Assembly: GCA_007116585.1 (NCBI GenBank)
Contig: SKIE01000061.1
Location: 1-6,812, forward strand
Reading direction: 5' to 3'
DNA: 6,812 nucleotides
Source of the DNA: Wenzhouxiangella sp.
GTDB lineage: Bacteria; Pseudomonadota; Gammaproteobacteria; Xanthomonadales; Wenzhouxiangellaceae
The first letter of the stretch is position 1; each line of letters opens with the position of its first letter. The notes below the pieces were generated by a model. It did not search any database. It worked only from the letters and a program-made list of their open reading frames with translations, and was not told where the DNA came from. This document shows positions 1 to 5,524 of this stretch, in pieces. The position numbers were made by a program, and so were the translations under genes.

Positions 1-400
1 CGTGCTGTGCCAGGGCCTTGATGACGCGGTCCTGGCGGTCAACCGACCAGTCCTTGAACAGCGGAAACGCGCGCAGGCCAATGGCATCGCAGTAGCGCGA
101 CAGCACGCCTGCCACCTCGGCGATGTGCTCTTCGGCATCGCCATCCATGACCACGCCGGGCTCGAACTCGATGCCCCAGGCCGCCTTGCCCGGCTCCAGC
201 ACCACCGCATGGGCGCCGAGCTGAAAGGCGCCAATTTCGAACGAGGAGCGCGTGCGCAGGCTGGGGTTGAGAAACAACAGAGCCAGCGTTTTGCCCTCCA
301 GCCGGCGATTGACCGGCGAGCGTTTCAACGCGGCCGCGCTGTCGAGCAAGCCCTGCAGCTCCTCGCGGGACCAGTCGACGGTAGACAGGAAGTGGCGCAT
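1..400 (-). CDS. argF': N-acetylornithine carbamoyltransferase (AOTCase), N-terminal part, 3' end off the window
   Basis: The first 133 codons are visible, beginning MRHFLSTVDWSREELQ at the ATG at 400-398; the gene runs off the left edge. Members of this family transfer the carbamoyl group of carbamoyl phosphate to N-acetyl-L-ornithine in the cytoplasm, in the acetylated arginine route known from Xanthomonas. Seen here: the carbamoyl-phosphate motif SLRTR at residues 47-51 inside FLNPSLRTRSSFEIGAFQLG, W75 in the loop GKAAWGIEF, and MDGDAEEHIAEVAGVLSRY at 85-103. Compared from memory with the Xanthomonas campestris enzyme, W75 and E90 match its W77 and E92, residues linked to acetylornithine binding and to discrimination from succinylornithine. 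The start is supported by AAGGAG at 418-413, with a rather long 12-base gap. An in-frame TTG lies at 421-419, but that codon borders the Shine-Dalgarno, so the ATG is preferred. The neighbours have no arginine link. An ordinary OTCase or a succinylornithine enzyme is less likely. Confidence 0.88.
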   Translation of the reverse strand, partial: MRHFLSTVDWSREELQGLLDSAAALKRSPVNRRLEGKTLALLFLNPSLRTRSSFEIGAFQLGAHAVVLEPGKAAWGIEFEPGVVMDGDAEEHIAEVAGVLSRYCDAIGLRAFPLFKDWSVDRQDRVIKALAQH

Positions 401-540
401 TGGACTGGCGGGCTCCTTCAATATCCGGTGACCGGGAAAGCCAAGCCCGCCAATCTGCCATAGCGCTGCGCCCAAGGCAAGGCCGATACGGCCCTTCGCG
501 CGGGCTGCGCTTCCACGTGCCTGCGCGCACGCTTGAAGAC

Positions 541-551
541 AGTGCTACATT
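541..551 (+). promoter_or_regulatory. Possible extended -10 promoter for the small membrane protein gene
   Basis: TGCTACATT at 543-551 fits an extended -10 box (TGnTAnnnT-like, hexamer TACATT at 546-551). It would start transcription near 558 and leave a leader of about 33 bases before the ATG at 591. No good -35 is visible at the expected distance (about 523-528). This lies in the 190-base divergent region 401-590, where I see no other convincing element and no clear promoter for the leftward carbamoyltransferase gene. Confidence 0.25.
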
Positions 552-577
552 GAGCCACCACTATCTACTGTTTCTAT

Positions 578-582
578 AGGAG
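578..582 (+). promoter_or_regulatory. Ribosome binding site fixing the start of the small membrane protein
   Basis: AGGAG at 578-582 is followed by 8 bases and then ATG at 591. This is a near-ideal Shine-Dalgarno arrangement and the main support that this 58-codon frame, rather than the overlapping frame on the other strand, is the real gene. Confidence 0.75.
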
Positions 583-590
583 TCGCAGGC

Positions 591-767
591 ATGGGTATTG
601 AAGTCGGCCTATTGGGCCTGATCTGGCTGATCATCGTTATCTGGGCCATCATCAAGACTGCCCAGGCCCGCGTGGGCCCGGTGCCGAAGTTTCTGTGGAT
701 TCTGATCCTGCTGTTCTTTCCCGTGCTGGGGCTGATTCTCTGGATCTTTCTCGGCCCCAAGGGCTGA
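591..767 (+). CDS. Small two-helix membrane protein, PLDc_N (phospholipase D-nuclease N-terminal) type
   Basis: This 58-residue protein starts MGIEVGLLGLIWLIIVIWAI. It has a hydrophobic segment at about 5-22, a short basic link around KTAQARVGPVPK (23-34), and a second segment at about 34-53 (FLWILILLFFPVLGLILWIF), ending FLGPKG. The pattern of helix, short polar link, W followed by a hydrophobic run, P-V-L-G and a final G near the C-terminus matches the PLDc_N domain. That domain occurs either alone as a tiny inner-membrane protein or ahead of cardiolipin synthase-like enzymes; no phospholipase catalytic domain follows here. Its cellular role is unknown, and the name comes from the domain rather than from activity. 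The start is set by AGGAG 8 bases upstream. Its TGA at 765-767 directly abuts the stop of tyrS on the other strand. It is unlikely to share an operon with any gene in view. Confidence 0.83.
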   Translation: MGIEVGLLGLIWLIIVIWAIIKTAQARVGPVPKFLWILILLFFPVLGLILWIFLGPKG

Positions 768-1961
768 TCAGTTCAGGCGCAAGCGCATGAACTTGCGCTT
801 TCCGACCTGAAGCACGCCCGCAAAACCGGCGCTCAGCACCAGCCCGCGATCATCGACTCGCTCCCCGTCGATCCTGACCGCGCCCTGCTTGATCATGCGG
901 AAGGCCTCCGAGTTGGAGGCCGTGAGCCCGCACGCCGTCAGGGCGGCGGCGACCCCCAAACCCTCAGCACCCGCCGGTAGGGTTTTGTCCGGGATGTCGT
1001 CCGGCATCTCGCCCTGGCGGAAGCGGGCAATGAAGACCTCCCGCGCCTGCTCCCCGGCGCCGGCGCCATGGAAGCGGTCAACAAGCTCCAGCCCCAGCTC
1101 GAACTTGACGTCGCGCGGGTTGCGCCCTTCGGCCACAGCCGTTTTCAACTGCTCCAGCTCGGCCGTGGGGCGGAAGCTCAGCAGTTTGAAGTAACGCCAC
1201 ATCAAATCATCGGAAATACTCATCAGCTTGCCGAACATCTCGTCGGGCGTATCGGTAATGCCAATGTAATTTCCCAGCGACTTCGACATTTTCTGAATGC
1301 CGTCAGTGCCCTCAAGCAGCGGCCAGGTGATGATGATCTGTGGTTTTTGTCCTTCCTGGGACTGCAGTTGCCGCCCGACCAGCAGGTTGAACTTCTGATC
1401 GGTGCCGCCCATTTCGATGTCGGCCTTCAGCGCAACAGAGTCATACCCCTGGACCAGCGGATAGAGGAATTCGTGCACCGCAATCGGCTGACCGCTCCGG
1501 TAGCGTTTTTCGAAATCATCGCGCTCAAGCATGCGCGCCACGGTGTATTTCGACGCCAGGCGAATCATGTCCGCGGCGTTCATGTCGCCAAACCACTCGG
1601 AGTTGAAGCGCACCTCGGTGGCCGAGCGGTCGAGGATCTTGAACACCTGCTCGGCGTAGGTCTTCGCGTTGGCGCGGATATCGGCCTCGCTCAGGGGCTT
1701 GCGGGTGACGTTCTTGCCGGTCGGGTCGCCGATCATCCCGGTGAAATCACCGACCAGGAAGATGGCCACGTGGCCTGCATCCTGAAAGCGACGCATGGCG
1801 TTGATGATGACGGTGTGGCCCAGGTGCAGGTCAGGCGCGGTCGGGTCGAAGCCGACCTTGACCCGGAGCGGATGCCCCTGGTCCAGGCGTTGCTGGAGTT
1901 CATCGGGCTGGATGATCTCGGCAGCACCACGGGTCAATTCGTTCATTGAGGTCACGATCAT
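768..1961 (-). CDS. tyrS: Tyrosyl-tRNA synthetase
   Basis: This class I cytoplasmic aminoacyl-tRNA synthetase (397 residues) activates L-tyrosine with ATP and charges tRNA-Tyr. In order: the Rossmann catalytic domain with [16 protein letters not shown] (HLGH, the HIGH-box equivalent, at 46-49); [14 protein letters not shown] at 71-84; the tyrosine/ATP-site segments QGYDS (171-175) and GGTDQ (185-189); the second signature KMSKS at 224-228 in [11 protein letters not shown]; an anticodon-binding helical region; and a C-terminal S4 RNA-binding domain at about 335-395 ([19 protein letters not shown]). All signatures are intact and the length is normal for the roughly 400-residue form used by many gammaproteobacteria. 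The start is uncertain: ATG 1961-1959 (MIVTSMNEL) and ATG 1946-1944 (MNEL) are both possible and neither has a clear Shine-Dalgarno. The gene diverges from the M23 peptidase gene, a familiar order in Pseudomonas relatives. No terminator is visible between it and the convergent small gene. Confidence 0.97.
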   Translation of the reverse strand: MIVTSMNELTRGAAEIIQPDELQQRLDQGHPLRVKVGFDPTAPDLHLGHTVIINAMRRFQDAGHVAIFLVGDFTGMIGDPTGKNVTRKPLSEADIRANAKTYAEQVFKILDRSATEVRFNSEWFGDMNAADMIRLASKYTVARMLERDDFEKRYRSGQPIAVHEFLYPLVQGYDSVALKADIEMGGTDQKFNLLVGRQLQSQEGQKPQIIITWPLLEGTDGIQKMSKSLGNYIGITDTPDEMFGKLMSISDDLMWRYFKLLSFRPTAELEQLKTAVAEGRNPRDVKFELGLELVDRFHGAGAGEQAREVFIARFRQGEMPDDIPDKTLPAGAEGLGVAAALTACGLTASNSEAFRMIKQGAVRIDGERVDDRGLVLSAGFAGVLQVGKRKFMRLRLN

Positions 1962-1995
1962 GGCCAGGACAAGGGACGGAAACTGGACGGGCGGA

Positions 1996-2025
1996 TTGAC
2001 TTCCTGACCCGGAAATCGGTAATGT
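1996..2025 (+). promoter_or_regulatory. Sigma70-type promoter for the M23 endopeptidase-anmK unit
   Basis: The -35 box TTGACT (1996-2001) and the -10 box TAATGT (2020-2025) are separated by 18 bases. Transcription would start near 2032, leaving a leader of about 25-40 bases before the start codon at 2056 or 2071. The match to TTGACA/TATAAT is good for such GC-rich DNA. It lies in the 94-base gap shared with the divergent tyrS. A leftward promoter can only be guessed: TTGAAC at 2053-2048 and TAACAT at 2027-2022 are 20 bases apart, too far for a confident call. Confidence 0.55.
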
Positions 2026-2030
2026 TACCG
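2017..2030. promoter_or_regulatory. Palindrome CGGTAATGTTACCG covering the -10 box; possible operator
   Basis: The arms CGGTAA and TTACCG are exact reverse complements separated by two bases. The palindrome spans the predicted -10 hexamer (2020-2025) of the rightward promoter, where a dimeric repressor could block it. I do not recognise the site as a box of a known regulator. An outer pair, ACCCGG (2007-2012) with CCGGGT (2028-2033), also surrounds part of it. Confidence 0.3.
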
Positions 2031-2055
2031 GGTTTTTTGGCCACGAAGTTCAAGG

Positions 2056-3561
2056 ATGACGAGAAAAACCATGGCGCGCCGTCGCCTCGGCTCGACCCGG
2101 TCCCGCCTTGTTGCTCGGATCCGCGCCCGGCTGGCGCTGCTGCTCTCGCAGGCATTGTCACTGGCCACCGTCGTGCGCAATGCCTTGATCGACCACCCGC
2201 GCTGGTCAACGGCAGCTGCGCTGCTGATCGCGCTGGGGCTGGTAATGAGCATCGTCGACTTGGGTACTGACGAGCCCGTACCGGCAACCGCCGAGCGCAG
2301 CCTGGCACTGCCTGATACCTTTCAGCAGCTCGCGCAACAAGCGCCGGAGCATGGCGATAACCCTCTTCCGGTCGATGCATCTGCCGGGGATAGCCCCTCG
2401 CCCATGGCCGCACAGCCGGCCAAGCGCGAATGGAAACTGGTAGAAGTTCGGCCCGGCCAGACCCTTGAGCGGATCTTTCGTAACCTGGGTTTAAGCGCGC
2501 GCGACCTGCATCAGGTCGTGACCTTGAACGAGCAAACCCAAGGTCTGGCGCGCATTCGGCCTGGCGATGAGTTCGGCTTCGATATCGATCCGGACGGGCG
2601 CCTGCTGGCCATGCGCGCAGACTATGACGAGGACCGCTGGCTGATCGTTGAAAACGGTGACGACGGACTGGAAAGCCGGATTCAGTCGCGGGCGATGGAT
2701 TCCCGCGTTGTCGAGGCCAGCGGCATCATTTCGTCTTCGCTGTTCAACGCCGCATCCGATGCCGGGCTGTCGGACAACATGACCATGCGCCTGGCCAACA
2801 TCTTCGGCTGGGATATCGATTTCGCGCTTGATATTCGTTCCGGCGATCGCTTCGCGCTGATTTATGAAGAGATCTGGCGCGACGGCGAGTTCCTGCGCGA
2901 CGGGCCGATTCTGGCCGCGCGCTTCGTCAACCGCGGAGAGAGTTTCGAAGCCATCCGCTTTGATGCCGGCGACGGCCCCGACTATTTCGCGCCCGACGGG
3001 CGCCCCATGCGCCGGGCCTTCCTGCGTGCGCCGCTGAACTTCACCCGCGTAACGTCTAACTTCAACCCGCGGCGGTTTCACCCGATCACCCAGCAGATGC
3101 GTCCGCACAACGGCACCGACTACGGCGCGCCCACCGGTACGCCGGTTTGGGCATCGGGCGACGGCCGCGTCATCCGCTCGGCCTACAATAACGCCAACGG
3201 CAACTACGTCTTTATCCAGCACGGCAACAATATCGTGACCCGGTATCTGCATCTGCATCGACGCCATGTGCGGGTTGGTGAGCGGGTACGTCAGGGCCAG
3301 ACCATCGGCACCGTCGGCATGACCGGGATGGCCACGGGGCCCCACCTGCACTATGAATTCCTGGTCGACGGTGCCCACCGCAATCCGCGCACCGTGGATT
3401 TGCCCGACGCCGAGCCCTTGCCGGCCGACAAGATGGACGCCTTTCGCGAAGCCGGCACACCCTTACTGGCCCAGCTCGACGATCTCCAGGGACCGACCGT
3501 GCTGCTTGCTCAAAGCCAGCGTGACGGCGATAACTGCGAGGGCGCCGACGCCGACTGCTAG
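2056..3561 (+). CDS. mepM: Membrane-anchored M23 family murein DD-endopeptidase, MepM/YebA-like
   Basis: This 501-residue periplasmic zinc metallopeptidase is predicted to cleave peptide crosslinks in peptidoglycan, making room for wall growth. Domains: a short basic cytoplasmic N-terminus; one membrane anchor at about 50-68 (WSTAAALLIALGLVMSIV); a low-complexity linker to about 120; an OapA/LysM-like murein-binding domain at about 125-175 (VRPGQTLERIFRNLGLS); the second N-terminal domain of the MepM/Csd3 type at about 218-300 (GIISSSLFNAASDAGLS); and the lytic M23 domain at about 325-445. The catalytic set is complete: H351 and D355 in HNGTDYGAP, H399 in YLHL, and H430/H432 in GPHLHYEF. The C-terminus has an odd acidic tail with two cysteines (NCEGADADC). 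The start is ambiguous: ATG 2056 has AAGG directly against it, while ATG 2071 (MARRRLGST) has a better-placed purine run GACGAGAA. anmK follows after 12 bases. The family is certain; the exact bond specificity is inferred. Confidence 0.94.
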   Translation: MTRKTMARRRLGSTRSRLVARIRARLALLLSQALSLATVVRNALIDHPRWSTAAALLIALGLVMSIVDLGTDEPVPATAERSLALPDTFQQLAQQAPEHGDNPLPVDASAGDSPSPMAAQPAKREWKLVEVRPGQTLERIFRNLGLSARDLHQVVTLNEQTQGLARIRPGDEFGFDIDPDGRLLAMRADYDEDRWLIVENGDDGLESRIQSRAMDSRVVEASGIISSSLFNAASDAGLSDNMTMRLANIFGWDIDFALDIRSGDRFALIYEEIWRDGEFLRDGPILAARFVNRGESFEAIRFDAGDGPDYFAPDGRPMRRAFLRAPLNFTRVTSNFNPRRFHPITQQMRPHNGTDYGAPTGTPVWASGDGRVIRSAYNNANGNYVFIQHGNNIVTRYLHLHRRHVRVGERVRQGQTIGTVGMTGMATGPHLHYEFLVDGAHRNPRTVDLPDAEPLPADKMDAFREAGTPLLAQLDDLQGPTVLLAQSQRDGDNCEGADADC

Positions 3562-3573
3562 CAGCACCGCGGC

Positions 3574-4689
3574 GTGTCCGAACACTTCGTCGGGCTGCTC
3601 TCCGGCACCAGCATGGACGGCATTGATGCCGTCCTGTGTGATTTCGCCACGCGCCCACCTCGGATCATCGCGGCACGCACAGAACATTATTCCCCAGACC
3701 TGCGCGTCCTCCTCGATCGGATGCGCGAAAACCCCGACAGCCTGCCTGTCGCCGACCTGGCCGAGTTGGATGGGCTTCTGGGCGACGCCTTTGCCAACGC
3801 CGTTATCGAACTGCTTGCCGAATCCGGTCTTGCCGCAAGTGATGTACACGCCATTGGCAGCCATGGACAAACCGTGCTCCACCGGCCTGAAGCCTGTCCG
3901 CCGCACACCCTGCAGATCGGCGACCCGCACCGAATCGCCGCCCGGACGGGCATTCGAACCGTGGCCGATTTCCGGCGCGCGGACCTGGCGGCCGGCGGGC
4001 AAGGCGCACCGCTGGCGCCGCTGATCCATCAGGTGCTGCTGGCCAGCAGCGACGAAAATCGCGTGGTGGTTAACCTCGGCGGCATCGCCAACATCACCGT
4101 GCTGACGGACCACGGGGATGTCAGGGGCTTCGATACCGGACCGGCCAACTGCTTTGTTGACCTTTGGTACCGCCAGCACCAGGCCGGTTCATTTGACCGC
4201 AACGGCGCCTGGGCGGCCAGCGGCCGGGTTGATTCCGACTGGCTCTCTACGCTGCTCGATGACCCCTACTTCAGCCGGCAACCTCCCAAAAGCACCGGCA
4301 TCGAATACTTCAACGCGGCATGGCTGACGTCACGTTTACCGTCCTGGGCGCATAGCCGCCCGGCCGATATTCAGGCGACGCTGCTGGCGCTTTCGATCGA
4401 AACACTGGCACAGGCCATTCTGGACCTGCCGGCTGACCAGCAGCCGGCTCAAATTATTGTCTGCGGCGGTGGCGTGCATAATGCTGAACTGATCAGGCGC
4501 CTGAAAGACCGTCTCGGCGACCGCCCCATCGCATCATCAGCGAGTTTCGGCCTGGACCCGGACTTCGTCGAGGCGATATTGTTTGCCTGGATGGCCCGTG
4601 AGCGCCTGACCGGGCGGCCACTGGCAACGCCTTCGATCACCGGGAGCCATCAGCCCGTACTGGCCGGCGTGGTTTTCGAGCCGAACTGA
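3574..4689 (+). CDS. anmK: 1,6-anhydro-N-acetylmuramic acid kinase
   Basis: This 371-residue cytoplasmic kinase of the sugar-kinase/actin fold opens the 1,6-anhydro ring of anhydroMurNAc and phosphorylates it to MurNAc-6-phosphate with ATP. This is a step in recycling wall fragments. Seen: the phosphate-binding GLLSGTSMDGIDAVL at 7-21; GSHGQTVLHRP at 95-105; GDPHRIAARTGIRTVADFR at 116-134; AAGGQGAPLAP at 139-149; VNLGGIANITVL at 166-177; GFDTGPANCFVD at 185-196, whose D187 aligns with the catalytic Asp described in the Pseudomonas enzyme; DRNGAWAASG at 208-217; PKSTGIEYFN at 238-247; and CGGGVHN at 297-303. Length and motifs are complete. The start is GTG at 3574 (MSEHFVGLL), because the conserved motif begins six residues later and no ATG precedes it after the stop at 3561. 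The Shine-Dalgarno is weak, so translation may be coupled to the endopeptidase gene 12 bases upstream. Confidence 0.96.
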   Translation: MSEHFVGLLSGTSMDGIDAVLCDFATRPPRIIAARTEHYSPDLRVLLDRMRENPDSLPVADLAELDGLLGDAFANAVIELLAESGLAASDVHAIGSHGQTVLHRPEACPPHTLQIGDPHRIAARTGIRTVADFRRADLAAGGQGAPLAPLIHQVLLASSDENRVVVNLGGIANITVLTDHGDVRGFDTGPANCFVDLWYRQHQAGSFDRNGAWAASGRVDSDWLSTLLDDPYFSRQPPKSTGIEYFNAAWLTSRLPSWAHSRPADIQATLLALSIETLAQAILDLPADQQPAQIIVCGGGVHNAELIRRLKDRLGDRPIASSASFGLDPDFVEAILFAWMARERLTGRPLATPSITGSHQPVLAGVVFEPN

Positions 4690-4713
4690 TGCAAGCCTCC
4701 ATCAGGATTGTCG

Positions 4714-4743
4714 GGAACGGGTTAGAAATCAAACTGGTCTCAA
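4714..4743 (+). promoter_or_regulatory. Possible envelope-stress (sigma-E-like) promoter before the lipoprotein gene
   Basis: GGAACGG (4714-4720), 17 bases, then TCTCAA (4738-4743) resembles the sigma-E pattern GGAACTT - about 16 bases - TCnnA. Transcription would start near 4750, giving a leader of about 19 bases to ATG 4769. The -35 matches five of seven bases and the -10 is imperfect, so this is suggestive only. A helical envelope lipoprotein would be a sensible target. No terminator is visible after anmK in the 79-base gap 4690-4768, so read-through from anmK is equally possible. Confidence 0.22.
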
Positions 4744-4768
4744 TGAAAAGCCCCTCCATGGATGCAGC

Positions 4769-5362
4769 ATGATCCCCGCCCAGTTACTTCGTTTGCTGTT
4801 AGTAGCCTCGCTGGCAATGGTCTTGAGCGGGTGCGGCAGCCCCGAGCCTGAAGAGCCACAGCCAACGCCCCCCGAATCCACGAGCGAGCCGCTGGCCGGG
4901 CCGCAGCGAACGGCACCCGCCGACGCGGCGCCGCCAGCCCGCGCCAGTGACGAAGCAGCGGAACCGGAGGCAGTTGCCCGAGCTCGAGCCGAACGTCAGG
5001 CGCTGCGGGATCGACGACGCGAGCAATTCAACTGGTGGCAGGATGAGGACCTGGCGCGCGACCTAGGTCTGGAGGGCCACCAGCGCGAGGCTCTACTGGC
5101 CGCCCGGGAAGAACTGCAGCGCGCTCGGGTGGTCACGCGCGAGCGCCTGCGCGCCCAGCGCGAACTCCAGCGCCAGGCCGAGCGCGACGGGGATCATGAT
5201 CGCCTGGCTGATGTTCGAGCACAAGCCAGAACCCTCCAGAAACAACTGCGGGAGTCCAACCAGCTCTGGGATCAGACGCTGCGCGATACCCTCGATGAGC
5301 AACAGCTTGAGCAATTACTCGAGCGACAGCCGGACGCGCTGGCACCCGACGATTCGGGCTAG
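4769..5362 (+). CDS. Small helical outer-membrane lipoprotein, Spy/CpxP-like
   Basis: The 197-residue precursor begins MIPAQLLRLLLVASLAMVLS followed by GC. This is a type II signal peptide with lipobox LSGC, so cleavage is before C22, and G at the next position favours sorting to the outer membrane. Residues 23-60 are a Pro/Glu/Ala-rich disordered linker. From about 65 to 190 the protein is highly charged and helical, rich in R, E, Q and L (FNWWQDEDLARDLGLEGHQR, then LDEQQLEQLLERQ). The layout WWxDxxLAxxLGLxxxQ, long helices, then a final (D/P)EQ-L resembles Spy/CpxP-type periplasmic chaperones and metal-sensor proteins; this is a resemblance, not an established function. The start ATG 4769 has a poor Shine-Dalgarno but is the only one placing the signal peptide correctly. 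It follows anmK by 79 bases. Its stop TAG (5360-5362) is part of the CTAG duplicated by the adjacent inserted element. Confidence 0.8.
   Translation: MIPAQLLRLLLVASLAMVLSGCGSPEPEEPQPTPPESTSEPLAGPQRTAPADAAPPARASDEAAEPEAVARARAERQALRDRRREQFNWWQDEDLARDLGLEGHQREALLAAREELQRARVVTRERLRAQRELQRQAERDGDHDRLADVRAQARTLQKQLRESNQLWDQTLRDTLDEQQLEQLLERQPDALAPDDSG
5359..5362. repeat. Target-site duplication CTAG, left copy
   Basis: This CTAG contains the TAG stop of the lipoprotein gene (5360-5362). The partner copy is 5521-5524. Confidence 0.7.
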
Positions 5363-5393
5363 TGGTCCGTCAACCTGATAATTGCGGGTTCAG
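5363..5393 (+). repeat. Left terminal inverted repeat of the MITE-like element
   Basis: This repeat begins TGGTCCGTCAACCTGATAAT and ends GCGGGTTCAG. It pairs with 5490-5520 at 30 of 31 positions; including the CTAG on each side the symmetry covers 35 bases. Confidence 0.9.
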
Positions 5394-5489
5394 CGTTCCT
5401 GTGGCGCTTCGCTGCAAGACGCGCCTCGCCGTGAATGGCCATAGCCCTTTACAAGAGCCGGAACGCTGCCATGGGCGCTGACAGACCAA

Positions 5490-5520
5490 CTGAACCCGTA
5501 ATTATCAGGTTGACGGACCA
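5490..5520 (-). repeat. Right terminal inverted repeat of the MITE-like element
   Basis: This is the reverse complement of 5363-5393 except for T5499, which faces G5384. In rightward RNA this is a G-U pair, so the RNA stem would be unbroken; in leftward RNA it is a C-A mismatch. Confidence 0.9.
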
Positions 5521-5524
5521 CTAG
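5521..5524. repeat. Target-site duplication CTAG, right copy
   Basis: Its reverse complement supplies the TAG stop (5523-5521) of the leftward permease gene. The partner copy is 5359-5362. Confidence 0.7.

Larger units (their letters stand above)
5363..5520. mobile_element. MITE-like non-autonomous inverted-repeat element, 158 bp, with CTAG target duplication
   Basis: The 31-base ends (5363-5393 and 5490-5520) are reverse complements with a single mismatch (5384 G against 5499 T). CTAG stands directly outside both ends (5359-5362 and 5521-5524), as expected for a 4-base target duplication. The 96-base core (5394-5489) is too short for a transposase. A second, off-register inverted repeat, CAGCGTTCC (5391-5399) with GGAACGCTG (5460-5468), lies near the ends. 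Such structures are usually internal-deletion derivatives moved by a full-length insertion sequence with the same ends. A CTAG (YTAR-type) 4-base duplication is known for part of the IS5 family, so an IS5-type parent is one guess. It sits precisely between two convergent genes and disrupts neither. A large terminator hairpin is the alternative, but the flanking duplication and clean boundaries favour transposition. Confidence 0.78.

Noticed and set aside
2..463. A 153-codon rightward frame at the left edge
   Set aside because: It is the reverse complement of the N-acetylornithine carbamoyltransferase gene and has no ribosome site or known domain.
39..530. A 163-codon leftward frame over the carbamoyltransferase
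   Set aside because: It is a different frame from the one carrying the SLRTR and MDGDAEEH motifs. Its sequence is arginine/glycine-rich noise.
545..760. A 71-codon leftward frame over the small PLDc_N-type gene
   Set aside because: The plus-strand frame has an ideal Shine-Dalgarno and a convincing two-helix membrane protein; the leftward one has neither.
1068..1949. A 293-codon rightward frame antisense to tyrS
   Set aside because: tyrS on the other strand has every synthetase signature. This frame has no recognisable domain and is a codon-bias artefact.
2007..2038. Terminator-like hairpin (ACCCGG...CCGGGT then six T) before the endopeptidase gene
   Set aside because: On the plus strand the predicted transcription start (about 2032) lies past most of the stem, and no gene upstream is transcribed rightward into it. 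It also has the wrong orientation to terminate tyrS. The palindrome is better read as an operator candidate.
2491..3378. A 295-codon leftward frame antisense to the M23 endopeptidase
   Set aside because: It mirrors the true gene, shows no domain or ribosome site, and would contradict the intact zinc-site motifs of the plus-strand frame.
3463..4179. A 238-codon leftward frame spanning the endopeptidase/anmK junction
   Set aside because: It is antisense to two well-supported genes with no independent protein signal.
5394..5489. A coding remnant of a transposase in the core of the inserted element
   Set aside because: The 96-base core encodes nothing resembling a DDE-type or other transposase on either strand.
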